From CF-13 sp035279665 (lineage in GTDB: Bacteria; Chloroflexota; Dormibacteria; CF-121), in the NCBI GenBank assembly GCA_035279665.1, contig DATEHI010000149.1, forward strand, positions 39,215 through 103,214: a stretch of 64,000 bases of DNA, written 5' to 3'. Positions 16,989 to 24,317 of the stretch are shown piece by piece. Numbering within the stretch: the first letter of the stretch is position 1; the number at the start of each line of letters is the position of its first letter. A model generated the notes under the pieces. It did no database searches. It saw nothing but the letters and a program-made list of their open reading frames with translations, and was not told the origin of the DNA. The position numbers were made by a program, and so were the translations under genes.

Positions 16989-17521
16989 CCTTCTGGCAGG
17001 AGGTCAAGCGCGAACTGGGCAGGGAAACGCAGCCGGTCGACACGATCGTGCGCTTGATCATCCTGGAACGCGCCATCCGCGGCACGCTGGTCTTCATCCT
17101 GGGGATCGCGCTGCTGACCCAGAGCCGCAGTGTCGTTTCGCTGGTCCGCCGGTGGGTCGCCGAGCTGGATGTCAACCCTGAACGGCGATTGATTCCTCGG
17201 CTCCTGAGCACGGTCCTTCGTCCTATCGGTGGGTTCTCATCGCGGACCGTGCTGCTCATCGGGATCGGTGCCCTCCTCTTCGGGGCACTGGAGCTGACGG
17301 AAGCGGTCGGCCTGGCGCGACGGCGTCGCTGGGCCGAGTACCTCACGGTGATCGCCGGGTGCATCGGCATCCCCCTGGAGGTGAGCGAGGTGCTCAACCG
17401 CCAGACGCCGTTGCGCATCGGCATCCTGCTGATCAACGTGGCGATCGTGATCTACCTGGCCTGGCAGAAGCACCTGTTCGGCCTGCGCGGCGGGGTCGCC
17501 ACCGAGACCGAGACGAGCTAA
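16985..17521 (+). CDS. DUF2127 family membrane protein
   Basis: A 178-residue protein starting at GTG 16985 inside the previous stop. RLIILERAIRGTLVFILGIALL, then VLLIGIGALLFGALELTEAVGLARRRRWAEYLTVIAGCIGIPLEV and a last helix (IGILLINVAIVIYLAWQ) give four membrane segments in the DUF2127 layout. The function is unknown. Coupling to the PLP enzyme suggests co-expression. Confidence 0.82.
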   Translation: MTFWQEVKRELGRETQPVDTIVRLIILERAIRGTLVFILGIALLTQSRSVVSLVRRWVAELDVNPERRLIPRLLSTVLRPIGGFSSRTVLLIGIGALLFGALELTEAVGLARRRRWAEYLTVIAGCIGIPLEVSEVLNRQTPLRIGILLINVAIVIYLAWQKHLFGLRGGVATETETS

Positions 17522-17532
17522 CGGCTCGGGAC

Positions 17533-17907
17533 TTACCTGGTCAGGGGAATGCCGATGCCGGACACGCCCAGCGGCTCGGCGTGGCGGGTCAGCATGCCGA
17601 CCACGAAGCCGAGTACGCGGTCGGCAGAGGGGCCGTCCGAGATGGTGGCAAGCAGCGTCGGCTCGGGGTTCTTGAAGGCCCCCAGCAGGCCGGCCCTGGC
17701 GGCGCGGCTGAAGCTCGGGGTGCCGGCGGGGACGAAGGACACGCGAATCTTCGTGTAACGGTCGCCGGCGTGGACCAGGGTAAATGGCGCCAACTTCTGG
17801 ATCTGCCAGGCGCGGATCTCTTCATTCTTCAGGCGGCGCTTCAGGGTGGCGATGAATTTCTTGCCGCCCGGATCGTGGTCGGCATAGATAGCGACCTGCA
17901 CGCCCAC
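17533..17907 (-). CDS. hypothetical protein, possibly Toprim-like start
   Basis: A 124-residue cytoplasmic protein. The N-terminus VAIYADHDPGGKKFIATLKRRL resembles the DxD segment of Toprim-type proteins, but the rest (YTKIRVSFVPAGTPSFSRAARAGLLGAFKNPEP, then SADRVLGFVVGMLTRHAEPLG) does not extend that match. I do not assign a family. It lies alone between a convergent membrane-protein gene and the last gene of the inositol-lipid operon, 38 bp away on the same strand. Confidence 0.55.
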   Translation of the reverse strand: MGVQVAIYADHDPGGKKFIATLKRRLKNEEIRAWQIQKLAPFTLVHAGDRYTKIRVSFVPAGTPSFSRAARAGLLGAFKNPEPTLLATISDGPSADRVLGFVVGMLTRHAEPLGVSGIGIPLTR

Positions 17908-17945
17908 ATGATACCTAGTGGCACGACCGGCCCATGGTCAAGGCG

Positions 17946-18665
17946 TCAGGGATTGCCCAGGTTCTCGAAGAAGCGCCGCATTGCCGCCCGGACCGGTTGC
18001 GGTTCGCGAGGTTTGTCGGTGGGCGATGGGGCGGCCTGCCCACGGGTGGCCCGTAGCTCAGCTCGGTTCTGCTGCCAGACGACCCAAACACGCTGGACGG
18101 CAGTGAAGTTGGTGCCCACCGCCAGGATGAGCAGGGCCAGGGTCAAGGGCGTCCAGGACCCGACCTTGAAGCCGAACGACTCGAGCAGCAGGCCCGCCAC
18201 GATGATGACGACTCGCTCGGGTCGCGCAAGGATGCCCACGTCACAGGTGAAGCCCAGGCTTTGCGCGCGCGCCCGGACGTAACTCACCAGGAATGAGCCG
18301 GCCAGTGCGATCAAGACGATGACCGGCTGCAGGCCGTCGTGCTGTCGCAGGAAGTAGATCAGGATTCCCAGGTAGACCACACCTTCGGAATAGCGATCGA
18401 CGGTCGAGTCGAGGAAGGCGCCGTAGCGGTAGACCTTGCCCGAGGCCCGGGCGAGGGCGCCATCGAAGACGTCGAAAAAGCCGGCGACGGTGAGCACCAG
18501 GCCACCGGGCAGCAACTGGTTGATGGCGACGAGAAAAGCTCCGACACCCGTGATGACCAGGCCGAAGAGCGTCAGCATGTTCGGCGTGATCGGCGACTCG
18601 CGGAAGACGCTGACGAAGCGCTCGGCCCAGCGGCGCACCCATGCCTGGAATTTCTGGGTAAACAT
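17946..18665 (-). CDS. CDP-alcohol phosphatidyltransferase, probable phosphatidylinositol-phosphate synthase type
   Basis: A 239-residue membrane enzyme that condenses CDP-diacylglycerol with an alcohol. The family motif is complete: D65-x2-D68-G69-x2-A72-R73-x8-G82-x3-D86-x3-D90. About six membrane helices follow the amphipathic N-terminus. Neighbours (inositol-1-phosphate synthase, PimA-like glycosyltransferase, acyltransferases) point to inositol phosphate as the acceptor, as in mycobacterial PgsA1, but the acceptor is inferred from context. The start overlaps the glycosyltransferase stop by one base. Confidence 0.9.
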   Translation of the reverse strand: MFTQKFQAWVRRWAERFVSVFRESPITPNMLTLFGLVITGVGAFLVAINQLLPGGLVLTVAGFFDVFDGALARASGKVYRYGAFLDSTVDRYSEGVVYLGILIYFLRQHDGLQPVIVLIALAGSFLVSYVRARAQSLGFTCDVGILARPERVVIIVAGLLLESFGFKVGSWTPLTLALLILAVGTNFTAVQRVWVVWQQNRAELRATRGQAAPSPTDKPREPQPVRAAMRRFFENLGNP

Positions 18666-19822
18666 CAGCGCGGACTCAAGCTCGGCTCGAGGCGCACCGA
18701 TGGTGCCGGCTGCGCCTGGTCGAGCACGTGGCGATAGACGTCCGTGACCTCGTCGATGATGCGTTCCCAGTCGTAGCGGCGCGCCTTCTGAAGTCCGGCC
18801 TGGCCCATTTCCTGGCGGAGTGCCGGGTTGTTGATCAGCGTCTGCAGTGCGTAGGACAGCTGCCGGCGGCTCTTGCGCTCGACCAGCAGCCCGTCGCGGC
18901 CGTGGGTGACGACCTCGCGGAAGCCATCGATGCTGGTGGCGACGATCGGCTTGCCCGACGCCATCGCCTCCAGCAGGACGATGCCGAAGCTCTCATCGCC
19001 GGTCGCCGGCGAGCAGAAGATGTCACAGCTGGCGTAATAGCGGGGAAGGTCGGAAGCGGGCACGTAGCCGGCCATCACGACATCGTCCAGCTGCTTGCGG
19101 GCGAGGAAGTTGCCGTACCAGCGCCGTAGCGGGCCGTCGCCCACGATGATCAGGCGCAGGTTCGGGTACTGCGGCTTCAGCTGGGCGAAGGCCCGCAACA
19201 GGTAGCCGAGGCCCTTACGGTACTCGAGACGGCCGACGAAGAGCAGGTTGCACATGCCGTCGCGCAGCTCAGGGTAGGGGGCCTGGTTCTGGAAGCGCTT
19301 GACATCGATCCCGTTTGGGATGACGCGATAATCGCCTGGGAAATACTGGCGCACGAACTCGCGGGCCGGGTTGGAGACGGCGATTCGCGCGTGGAGCCGC
19401 CGTACATAACGCTTCAGCAGGGGCTTGCCGTAGTAGTAGCCAATGTTGGAGCGGGCGAAGGCGTGAAAGGTCCCAACGTTGATCGTCTTCGAGAAGCGCA
19501 GCGCGGTGACCGGCAAGACCGGCATCAGCGGCTCGTGGTAGTGAAGGACGTCGAAGCCGCCGTCTCGGACGTAGTGCTTGATCTTGTTGGTGAGATGCAG
19601 GCTGACGGTGATGCGGGCCACCGAACCGTGCATGGGGATAGGGAAGGGCCGGCCGACCCTGATGAAATCGGAGTCTCGTTCCGCCAGCTCCTTGTCCGAG
19701 CAGGGCGCAAACACGGTGACGTCATGCCCTCGCCGCCGGAGCCCGGCGGCGAGATAACGGACGTGCTCGGTGACCCCACCCGGGTGCGCGTAGTCATAGG
19801 CCGAGACGAGGCCGATCTTCAT
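18665..19822 (-). CDS. GT4 glycosyltransferase, PimA-like
   Basis: A 385-residue GT-B enzyme. The N-terminal MKIGLVSAYDYAHPGGVTEHV is nearly the PimA consensus for the acceptor/donor loop. NLLFVGRLEYRKGLGYLL marks the start of the C-terminal domain, and ESFGIVLLEAMASGKPIVAT is the E-x7-E donor-nucleotide motif. PimA adds mannose from GDP-mannose to phosphatidylinositol at the inner membrane face. Its place between the phosphatidyltransferase and acyltransferase genes matches the mycobacterial pgsA1-acyltransferase-pimA order. The donor sugar cannot be proven from sequence. Confidence 0.9.
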   Translation of the reverse strand: MKIGLVSAYDYAHPGGVTEHVRYLAAGLRRRGHDVTVFAPCSDKELAERDSDFIRVGRPFPIPMHGSVARITVSLHLTNKIKHYVRDGGFDVLHYHEPLMPVLPVTALRFSKTINVGTFHAFARSNIGYYYGKPLLKRYVRRLHARIAVSNPAREFVRQYFPGDYRVIPNGIDVKRFQNQAPYPELRDGMCNLLFVGRLEYRKGLGYLLRAFAQLKPQYPNLRLIIVGDGPLRRWYGNFLARKQLDDVVMAGYVPASDLPRYYASCDIFCSPATGDESFGIVLLEAMASGKPIVATSIDGFREVVTHGRDGLLVERKSRRQLSYALQTLINNPALRQEMGQAGLQKARRYDWERIIDEVTDVYRHVLDQAQPAPSVRLEPSLSPR

Positions 19823-19843
19823 GAGCGGCTTCCCCTCATTGCC

Positions 19844-20569
19844 CTAGCCTCGGGCGAAAGCTCGAACGGCAGACCGCCCCATGCGGGCCCAGTTGCGGCC
19901 GATGCGCCGGAACTTCAGCTGGGCGATACGACGATGGGTCACGAAATCCCAGTACTCCCCGAATGCTTTCGTCTGGCTTGCCAGGAGCCCCTTCTTCATG
20001 TCCTGCGCGCTCTTTCCGGGGAAGGTCGTGTACCCAGTGCCGATTCCCTGGAGGTGGTGGCTGTCGGAGCAGCCGACCTCCGGAAGGTGGAAGCGGCTCT
20101 TGTTGAGGCGATCGATCTTCGCCGCGCAGGTGCGTCCGGCGACGGATGGGTTGAAGGTCTCCACCGCGTCGAAGTAGATGTCAGGCGCCGGATGCTTCAT
20201 GATGCCGTCGAACGAGCGAAATCCGATGCTGCGGGTGAGCATGGAGAAGGGGTGGACCGCGATCGCCAGCCCGCCCTGCTCGTGGATTTTGCCGATCGTC
20301 CAATCGAGTGGGCGCCACATGGGTATGGGTTTGTCGATGAAGAGCGCGAGCAGGTGCCCGTGCAGGGTGGTGATCTCGCAGCCGCTGACCACCTCGAAGC
20401 GATACTCATTGGCCATCTCGAGTGCCTGGTAGCTTCCGGTGAGTCGGTCGTGGTCGGTGATCGCCATCACGTCCAGATCGGTGCGGTCGCGAACGTAGTC
20501 GAGCACCTCCCTAACGGTGGCGGTCCCGTCGTTCAACGAGGTATGGATGTGAAGGTCGGCTTTGCCCAC
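19844..20569 (-). CDS. PHP-domain metal-dependent phosphoesterase
   Basis: A 241-residue protein with the PHP metal ligands: DLHIHTSLNDG (residues 5-15), AITDHDRL, SGCEITT, HPFSM, and late SDSHHLQGIG. Such enzymes are trinuclear phosphoesterases. In this operon it could act on a phosphorylated inositol or glycosyl intermediate, for example the dephosphorylation step after a phosphatidylinositol-phosphate synthase, but this is inference. It sits between the acyltransferase and glycosyltransferase genes with short gaps. Confidence 0.85.
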   Translation of the reverse strand: MGKADLHIHTSLNDGTATVREVLDYVRDRTDLDVMAITDHDRLTGSYQALEMANEYRFEVVSGCEITTLHGHLLALFIDKPIPMWRPLDWTIGKIHEQGGLAIAVHPFSMLTRSIGFRSFDGIMKHPAPDIYFDAVETFNPSVAGRTCAAKIDRLNKSRFHLPEVGCSDSHHLQGIGTGYTTFPGKSAQDMKKGLLASQTKAFGEYWDFVTHRRIAQLKFRRIGRNWARMGRSAVRAFARG

Positions 20570-20579
20570 GAGTTCCTCC

Positions 20580-21500
20580 TTAATCGCCCACAGCGGCTTG
20601 TGCCGGCGGTGACGGAATGGTGACGACCGGGACGACGGGCTTCTCCGGCCAGATGGGCTCGAGAACGTGCCACTGGTCCGGATACCTCTTTATATACCGT
20701 TCAAACGTGGCCAGGATCTGTTCCATGGCACCTCGTACGTCCGCTCGGTGATCTTCACTTGGGGTGAGGAAGAGCGGCGACTCCCCGATGGCGATGTAGG
20801 CGTCCTTGGCGTCACGCATGCAGAAGGCGGGCAGGATCGGCGCCCCGGTCTTGAGGGCGATCTCGACCGGTCCGGTGGGAAACGAGGTGAGCTGGCCGAA
20901 GAACTCGAATTGCCGGCCGGTGTTCAAAATGTCACGATCCATGGCGAGCACTACCATCCGGTGCTCCTTCAGCATCCGCATGATGTCGCGGGCGCCGGTC
21001 CGGCTCAGAGGGATCACGCGAATATTCAGTCGCGAGCGAAGCGCGGAGACGTGATCGAAGAGCCGGCGCGGTTCGATTTGCTCGGCCATGACCCCGATCT
21101 CACCGAAGGTCGCCGCCCAACTGGCGGCGGCCAGTTCCCACGAACCCATGTGTGGCGCGACAACGATGACGCCTTTACCACGGGCCATCGCGGCGTCGAG
21201 ATTTTCCAGTCCATGCGGGGTCAACAGGGAGCCGAGCTTGCGGCGGTCCATGCGCGGGATCTTGAAGAAATCGATCCAGGCCTTCGTGTAGTTGAGCCAA
21301 TTGCGCCAGGCGAGCTTGCGGAGCTGCGGCCCGGGCATGTCGGGCAACACGTGGTGAAGATTCGACTCCAGGGCCTTTCGTTGCCGGGCGAGCAAGGGGA
21401 ACGCCAGCGTGCTGGTGACCACGCCGATCGCATAGGCGAGCCGCCGCGGCAAGCGTGCGAGGATGCCCTCGATCAGCCGGAATCCGAGATAGGTGATCAC
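20580..21500 (-). CDS. LpxL/HtrB-type membrane acyltransferase (first of two)
   Basis: A 306-residue enzyme from GTG 21500, which overlaps the upstream stop as GTGA; the frame is open to 21734 but that extension is Arg/Pro-rich. One N-terminal hydrophobic helix is followed by the H-x4-E catalytic motif in VVAPHMGSWELAAA. FFGQLTSFPTGPVEIALKTGAPILPAFCMRD is the acyl-chain pocket block. The family transfers fatty acyl groups onto glycolipids; Rv2611c/PatA acylates phosphatidylinositol mannosides. With a PimA-like gene nearby, a PIM-like glycolipid is the likely acceptor. Confidence 0.87.
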   Translation of the reverse strand: MITYLGFRLIEGILARLPRRLAYAIGVVTSTLAFPLLARQRKALESNLHHVLPDMPGPQLRKLAWRNWLNYTKAWIDFFKIPRMDRRKLGSLLTPHGLENLDAAMARGKGVIVVAPHMGSWELAAASWAATFGEIGVMAEQIEPRRLFDHVSALRSRLNIRVIPLSRTGARDIMRMLKEHRMVVLAMDRDILNTGRQFEFFGQLTSFPTGPVEIALKTGAPILPAFCMRDAKDAYIAIGESPLFLTPSEDHRADVRGAMEQILATFERYIKRYPDQWHVLEPIWPEKPVVPVVTIPSPPAQAAVGD

Positions 21501-22414
21501 GTCGGGTCGAGGACCGGTTGCATGGGTGAGCCCGGACTCTGCGGCGCCTGCTCCAGCCGCCAAACGGGGAGGAAGACCAGCCACTGGTCGGGCTCGCGGC
21601 GGATGATCCGTTCGAAGAACTGCACGATCCGCTCCGTGGTCACCTGGATGTCGCGTTGGGTGTTGCCGGAGCGGCTGACTTCGATGGGCGCCTCGACTTC
21701 GGCGATATAGAGGTTGTCGGGTTGACGCCGGCACCAGACGGGCAGGATCGGCGCGCCAGTCTTCAACGCGAGAGCAGCAGGGCCTGACGGGAACATCGCG
21801 GGCCGGTTGAAGAAGGGCACGCGAACGCCACGGTCACCACTGTACAGGTCGCTTGCCAGCGCCACCAGCTCATTTCTTCCGAGCGCCTTGATGATCTGGC
21901 GCAGGCTGCCGGGGCCGAGCCCGATCATCTTCATCCCGATCCGCTCGCGGGAAGCGATCACTAACTCGTTGAGGCCACCGCTGGGTAGATCGTTGGTCAC
22001 GGCACTGATCGGGTACCCGTACACCGCCGAGGCGGCGGCCAGGATGTCCCAATTCGAAACGTGGGCGGTGACGACCACCACGCCCTTGCCCTGGGCGAGA
22101 GCTGCGTCGATCCGCTCGATGCCCTTAGGACGGACCATGCGCCGGATCTGGTCTGGCTTGAGGGTGTCCATCAACATGAAGTCGGCGAACATCTTGAAGT
22201 AGTTGCCGAAAGCGTGCCGCGCGGTGCGCTTCACCAATGGGTCGTCCCAGGGCAAGCCGAGTACCTGCCCGAAGTTCTCGAAGGCCACGCGTCGGCGTCG
22301 CGGCATGACATAAAACGCGCAGCGGCCGGTGATCGCCGCCAGCGGGTAACGAACCCCAGGCGGGAGCGCCCGCATGACCCAGTTCCCCAGCCTGAAGAGC
22401 CGAGGGAGGAGCAT
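21497..22414 (-). CDS. LpxL/HtrB-type membrane acyltransferase (second of two)
   Basis: A 305-residue paralogue of the neighbouring acyltransferase. ATG 22414 overlaps the ino1 stop by one base, with GGAG-rich sequence before it; the longer frame to 22735 runs through ino1 and is rejected. The catalytic H-x4-D is in VVTAHVSNWDILAAA. SGDRGVRVPFFNRPAMFPSGPAALALKTGAPILPVW is the pocket block. Two tandem acyltransferases suggest two acylation steps on the same lipid, or one acting before and one after glycosylation. Confidence 0.87.
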   Translation of the reverse strand: MLLPRLFRLGNWVMRALPPGVRYPLAAITGRCAFYVMPRRRRVAFENFGQVLGLPWDDPLVKRTARHAFGNYFKMFADFMLMDTLKPDQIRRMVRPKGIERIDAALAQGKGVVVVTAHVSNWDILAAASAVYGYPISAVTNDLPSGGLNELVIASRERIGMKMIGLGPGSLRQIIKALGRNELVALASDLYSGDRGVRVPFFNRPAMFPSGPAALALKTGAPILPVWCRRQPDNLYIAEVEAPIEVSRSGNTQRDIQVTTERIVQFFERIIRREPDQWLVFLPVWRLEQAPQSPGSPMQPVLDPT

Positions 22415-23628
22415 CAGCGCCGAGCGGTCTCTTGCGGGGCGGGAACGGCCTGGGCGCGCTCTGTGGCCTTGCCGTCGACGGGCGTCCCGGCGATGAAGGC
22501 TTCGGTCAGTTGGTGGGCAACCCCGTCCGTGACCTGGGTTGGTGGTGACTTCATGAAGTACGACGACGGCCCATCGAGGGCGCCGCCTAGCTTGCGGTCG
22601 AGGCCCAGCTTGCAGCAGCGGATGGCGTCGATCACGACACCGGCGGAGTTCGGGGAGTCCCAGACCTCGAGCTTGAGCTCGACGTTCAGCGGGACGTCGC
22701 CGAAGGAGCGGCCTTCCAGCCGGATGTAGGCCCACTTTCGATCGCCCAGCCAGGGCACGTAGTCAGAGGGCCCGATGTGGATGTTGTCGGCGCCGATGTC
22801 GGCCTTCATCTGCGACTTGACGCTGTTCGTTTTTGAGATCTTCTTCGACACCAGGCGCTCCCGCTCCAACATGTTCAGGAAGTCGGTGTTGCCGCCGAAG
22901 TTCAGCTGGTAGGTCCGCTCTAGCTTGACGCCGCGATCCTCGAAGAGACGGGTCAGCACGCGATGGACGATAGTCGCACCGACCTGCGACTTGATGTCGT
23001 CGCCGATGATGGGCACGCCGCGCTTCTCGAAACGCCCGCGCCAGTAGGGCTCGCGCGCGAGGAAGACCGGCATACAGTTGACGAAGGCGCAGCCGGCTTC
23101 GAGCACCTGCTCGGCATACCACTTGACCGCTTCTTCGCTGCCAACCGGCAGGTAATTCACCACGACGTCGGTCCTGGTCGCCTTCAAGATCCCGACGATG
23201 TCTGCCGTCGGGCCGGGGGCCTTGGTGATGATCTCCGAGAGGTATTTACCGAGTCCGTCGTGGGTCATGCCGCGCTCGACCTTGACGCCGAGGTGCGGGA
23301 CGTCTGCGAACTTGACAGTGTTGTTGTGCCCCGAGAAGATCGCGTCCGACAGGTCCTTGCCGACTTTCTCCTTATCGATGTCGAAGGCGGCAGAGAACTC
23401 GATATCCCGGATGTGGTAGCCGCCGAGGTCGACGTGCATCAGGCCCGGGATCGAGGCCCCGGGCTTCGCATCGCGGTAATACTCGATGCCCTGGACCAGA
23501 GACGAGGCGCAGTTGCCGACGCCCAGAATCGCCACCCGGACCTTGCGGCGCGACCCCCCGTCACGGCGAACGCTCGTGGTTTTTGGCGCTCGGCCGTTGT
23601 GCCGGCTGCCGTTCTTTGTGGTTGCCAT
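22414..23628 (-). CDS. ino1: inositol-3-phosphate synthase
   Basis: A 404-residue NAD-dependent enzyme that turns glucose 6-phosphate into inositol 3-phosphate. VRVAILGVGNCASSLVQGIEYY is the NAD-binding block of actinobacterial-type Ino1. VVVNYLPVGSEEAVKWYAEQVLEAGCAFVNCMPV and RTYQLNFGGNTDFLNM are further hallmarks. SNSVKSQ-type lysine region (TNSVKSQMKAD) and GPSDYVPWL contribute active-site residues. A Lys/Arg-rich N-terminal tail of about 27 residues is extra. The gene is just behind an ArsR regulator and opens the inositol-lipid biosynthetic run. Confidence 0.95.
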   Translation of the reverse strand: MATTKNGSRHNGRAPKTTSVRRDGGSRRKVRVAILGVGNCASSLVQGIEYYRDAKPGASIPGLMHVDLGGYHIRDIEFSAAFDIDKEKVGKDLSDAIFSGHNNTVKFADVPHLGVKVERGMTHDGLGKYLSEIITKAPGPTADIVGILKATRTDVVVNYLPVGSEEAVKWYAEQVLEAGCAFVNCMPVFLAREPYWRGRFEKRGVPIIGDDIKSQVGATIVHRVLTRLFEDRGVKLERTYQLNFGGNTDFLNMLERERLVSKKISKTNSVKSQMKADIGADNIHIGPSDYVPWLGDRKWAYIRLEGRSFGDVPLNVELKLEVWDSPNSAGVVIDAIRCCKLGLDRKLGGALDGPSSYFMKSPPTQVTDGVAHQLTEAFIAGTPVDGKATERAQAVPAPQETARR

Positions 23629-23634
23629 CGCTTA

Positions 23635-23979
23635 TTACACCTGCCTCCATTCGTGTTGCAGCGCCCTGACCCGCGGTCGAGGCGCGATCAGAGTCGTCAG
23701 TTCTCGTTGGAAGGCGTGCAGGCCTTCCCGGTTGAGCGAGTAGTGAATCGTGCGCCCCACCCGTCGCGCACGGACCAGCTGGCCGCGTCGCAACATCCGC
23801 AAGTGCCAGCTCAGGCGAGGCTGGCTGATGCCGATCGCATCGGCGAGCTCGAGAACGGTGATCTCGGGAATGCCGGCCAGGTATTGAAGGATGCGCAGGC
23901 GCGTGATGCTGGCCAGGGCCTGGTAGTGGGCCCGGAACTCACGCAGCGAGGGATTAGTGAGGAGGGGAGAGGACGCCAT
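23635..23979 (-). CDS. ArsR-type winged-helix regulator heading the inositol-lipid operon
   Basis: A 114-residue regulator: SITRLRILQYLAGIPEITVLELADAIGISQPRLSWHLRMLRRGQLVRARRVGRTIHYSL is a clear ArsR winged helix-turn-helix. No metal-binding Cys motif of the ArsR/SmtB kind is present, so the signal is probably not a metal. Six bases separate it from ino1, making it the first gene of a seven-gene minus-strand operon. An inverted repeat touching its start codon suggests autoregulation. Confidence 0.88.
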   Translation of the reverse strand: MASSPLLTNPSLREFRAHYQALASITRLRILQYLAGIPEITVLELADAIGISQPRLSWHLRMLRRGQLVRARRVGRTIHYSLNREGLHAFQRELTTLIAPRPRVRALQHEWRQV

Positions 23980-24003
23980 ATAAAGAATCCTTTATGGATT
24001 ATA
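23980..24003 (-). promoter_or_regulatory. promoter -10 box and palindromic operator of the ArsR/ino1 operon
   Basis: On the minus strand an extended -10 element (TGC then TATAAT at 24003-23998) is followed by the inverted repeat ATAAAG-N4-CTTTAT (23995-23980), which abuts the ArsR start codon. No good -35 element is visible, which fits an extended -10 promoter. Transcription would start within the repeat, giving a leader of about 12 nt. A dimeric ArsR protein bound here would block initiation. Confidence 0.65.
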
Positions 24004-24037
24004 GCAGGGCTCTCCGGCGGGCGGTTGGGGGCTTAGA

Positions 24038-24175
24038 TCAGCAAGTTCCGGGGCAGGCGCACGCGAACTCGCACTCGTTCTTGTAGCGGCAGTCGTTGAT
24101 CCCGTTCAGGCCTTTCGCGATGACTGCCTGCAGCTCGCGAATCTTTTTCTGCTGGTCGGTATCTTCGGCATCCAT
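24038..24175 (-). CDS. 45-residue Cys-rich small protein, putative
   Basis: The frame from ATG 24175 gives a charged helical N-terminus (MDAEDTDQQKKIRELQAVIAK) and a C-terminus with five cysteines in 17 residues: DCRYKNECEFACACPGTC. Codon usage looks coding (G/C at third positions, few rare codons). The cysteine cluster suggests metal or Fe-S binding. No Shine-Dalgarno sequence is evident. It ends 35 bp upstream of the ArsR operon promoter on the same strand. I do not recognise a family. Confidence 0.5.
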   Translation of the reverse strand: MDAEDTDQQKKIRELQAVIAKGLNGINDCRYKNECEFACACPGTC

Positions 24176-24317
24176 CGGAATCAGTGCTATGACGAGAACT
24201 GCGACGGGCGGTGGAACGCGACCATGCCTACAAGATGACAGCCACGCTGTCGGAAACGCCTACAGGATAAAAGTAGGGTCGGGCACGGTCAAGGAAAGAG
24301 TTGTTAAGGTGGGCGCC

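Noticed and set aside
19391..20623. 410-codon plus-strand ORF across the glycosyltransferase and PHP genes
   Set aside because: Antisense of two well-recognised proteins; biased composition.
24038..24040. The TGA after the terminal Cys of the 45-residue protein as a further Sec codon (Cys-Sec tail)
   Set aside because: The frame continues only 12 codons to TAA, the extension is unremarkable, and no hairpin of the required form follows the TGA.
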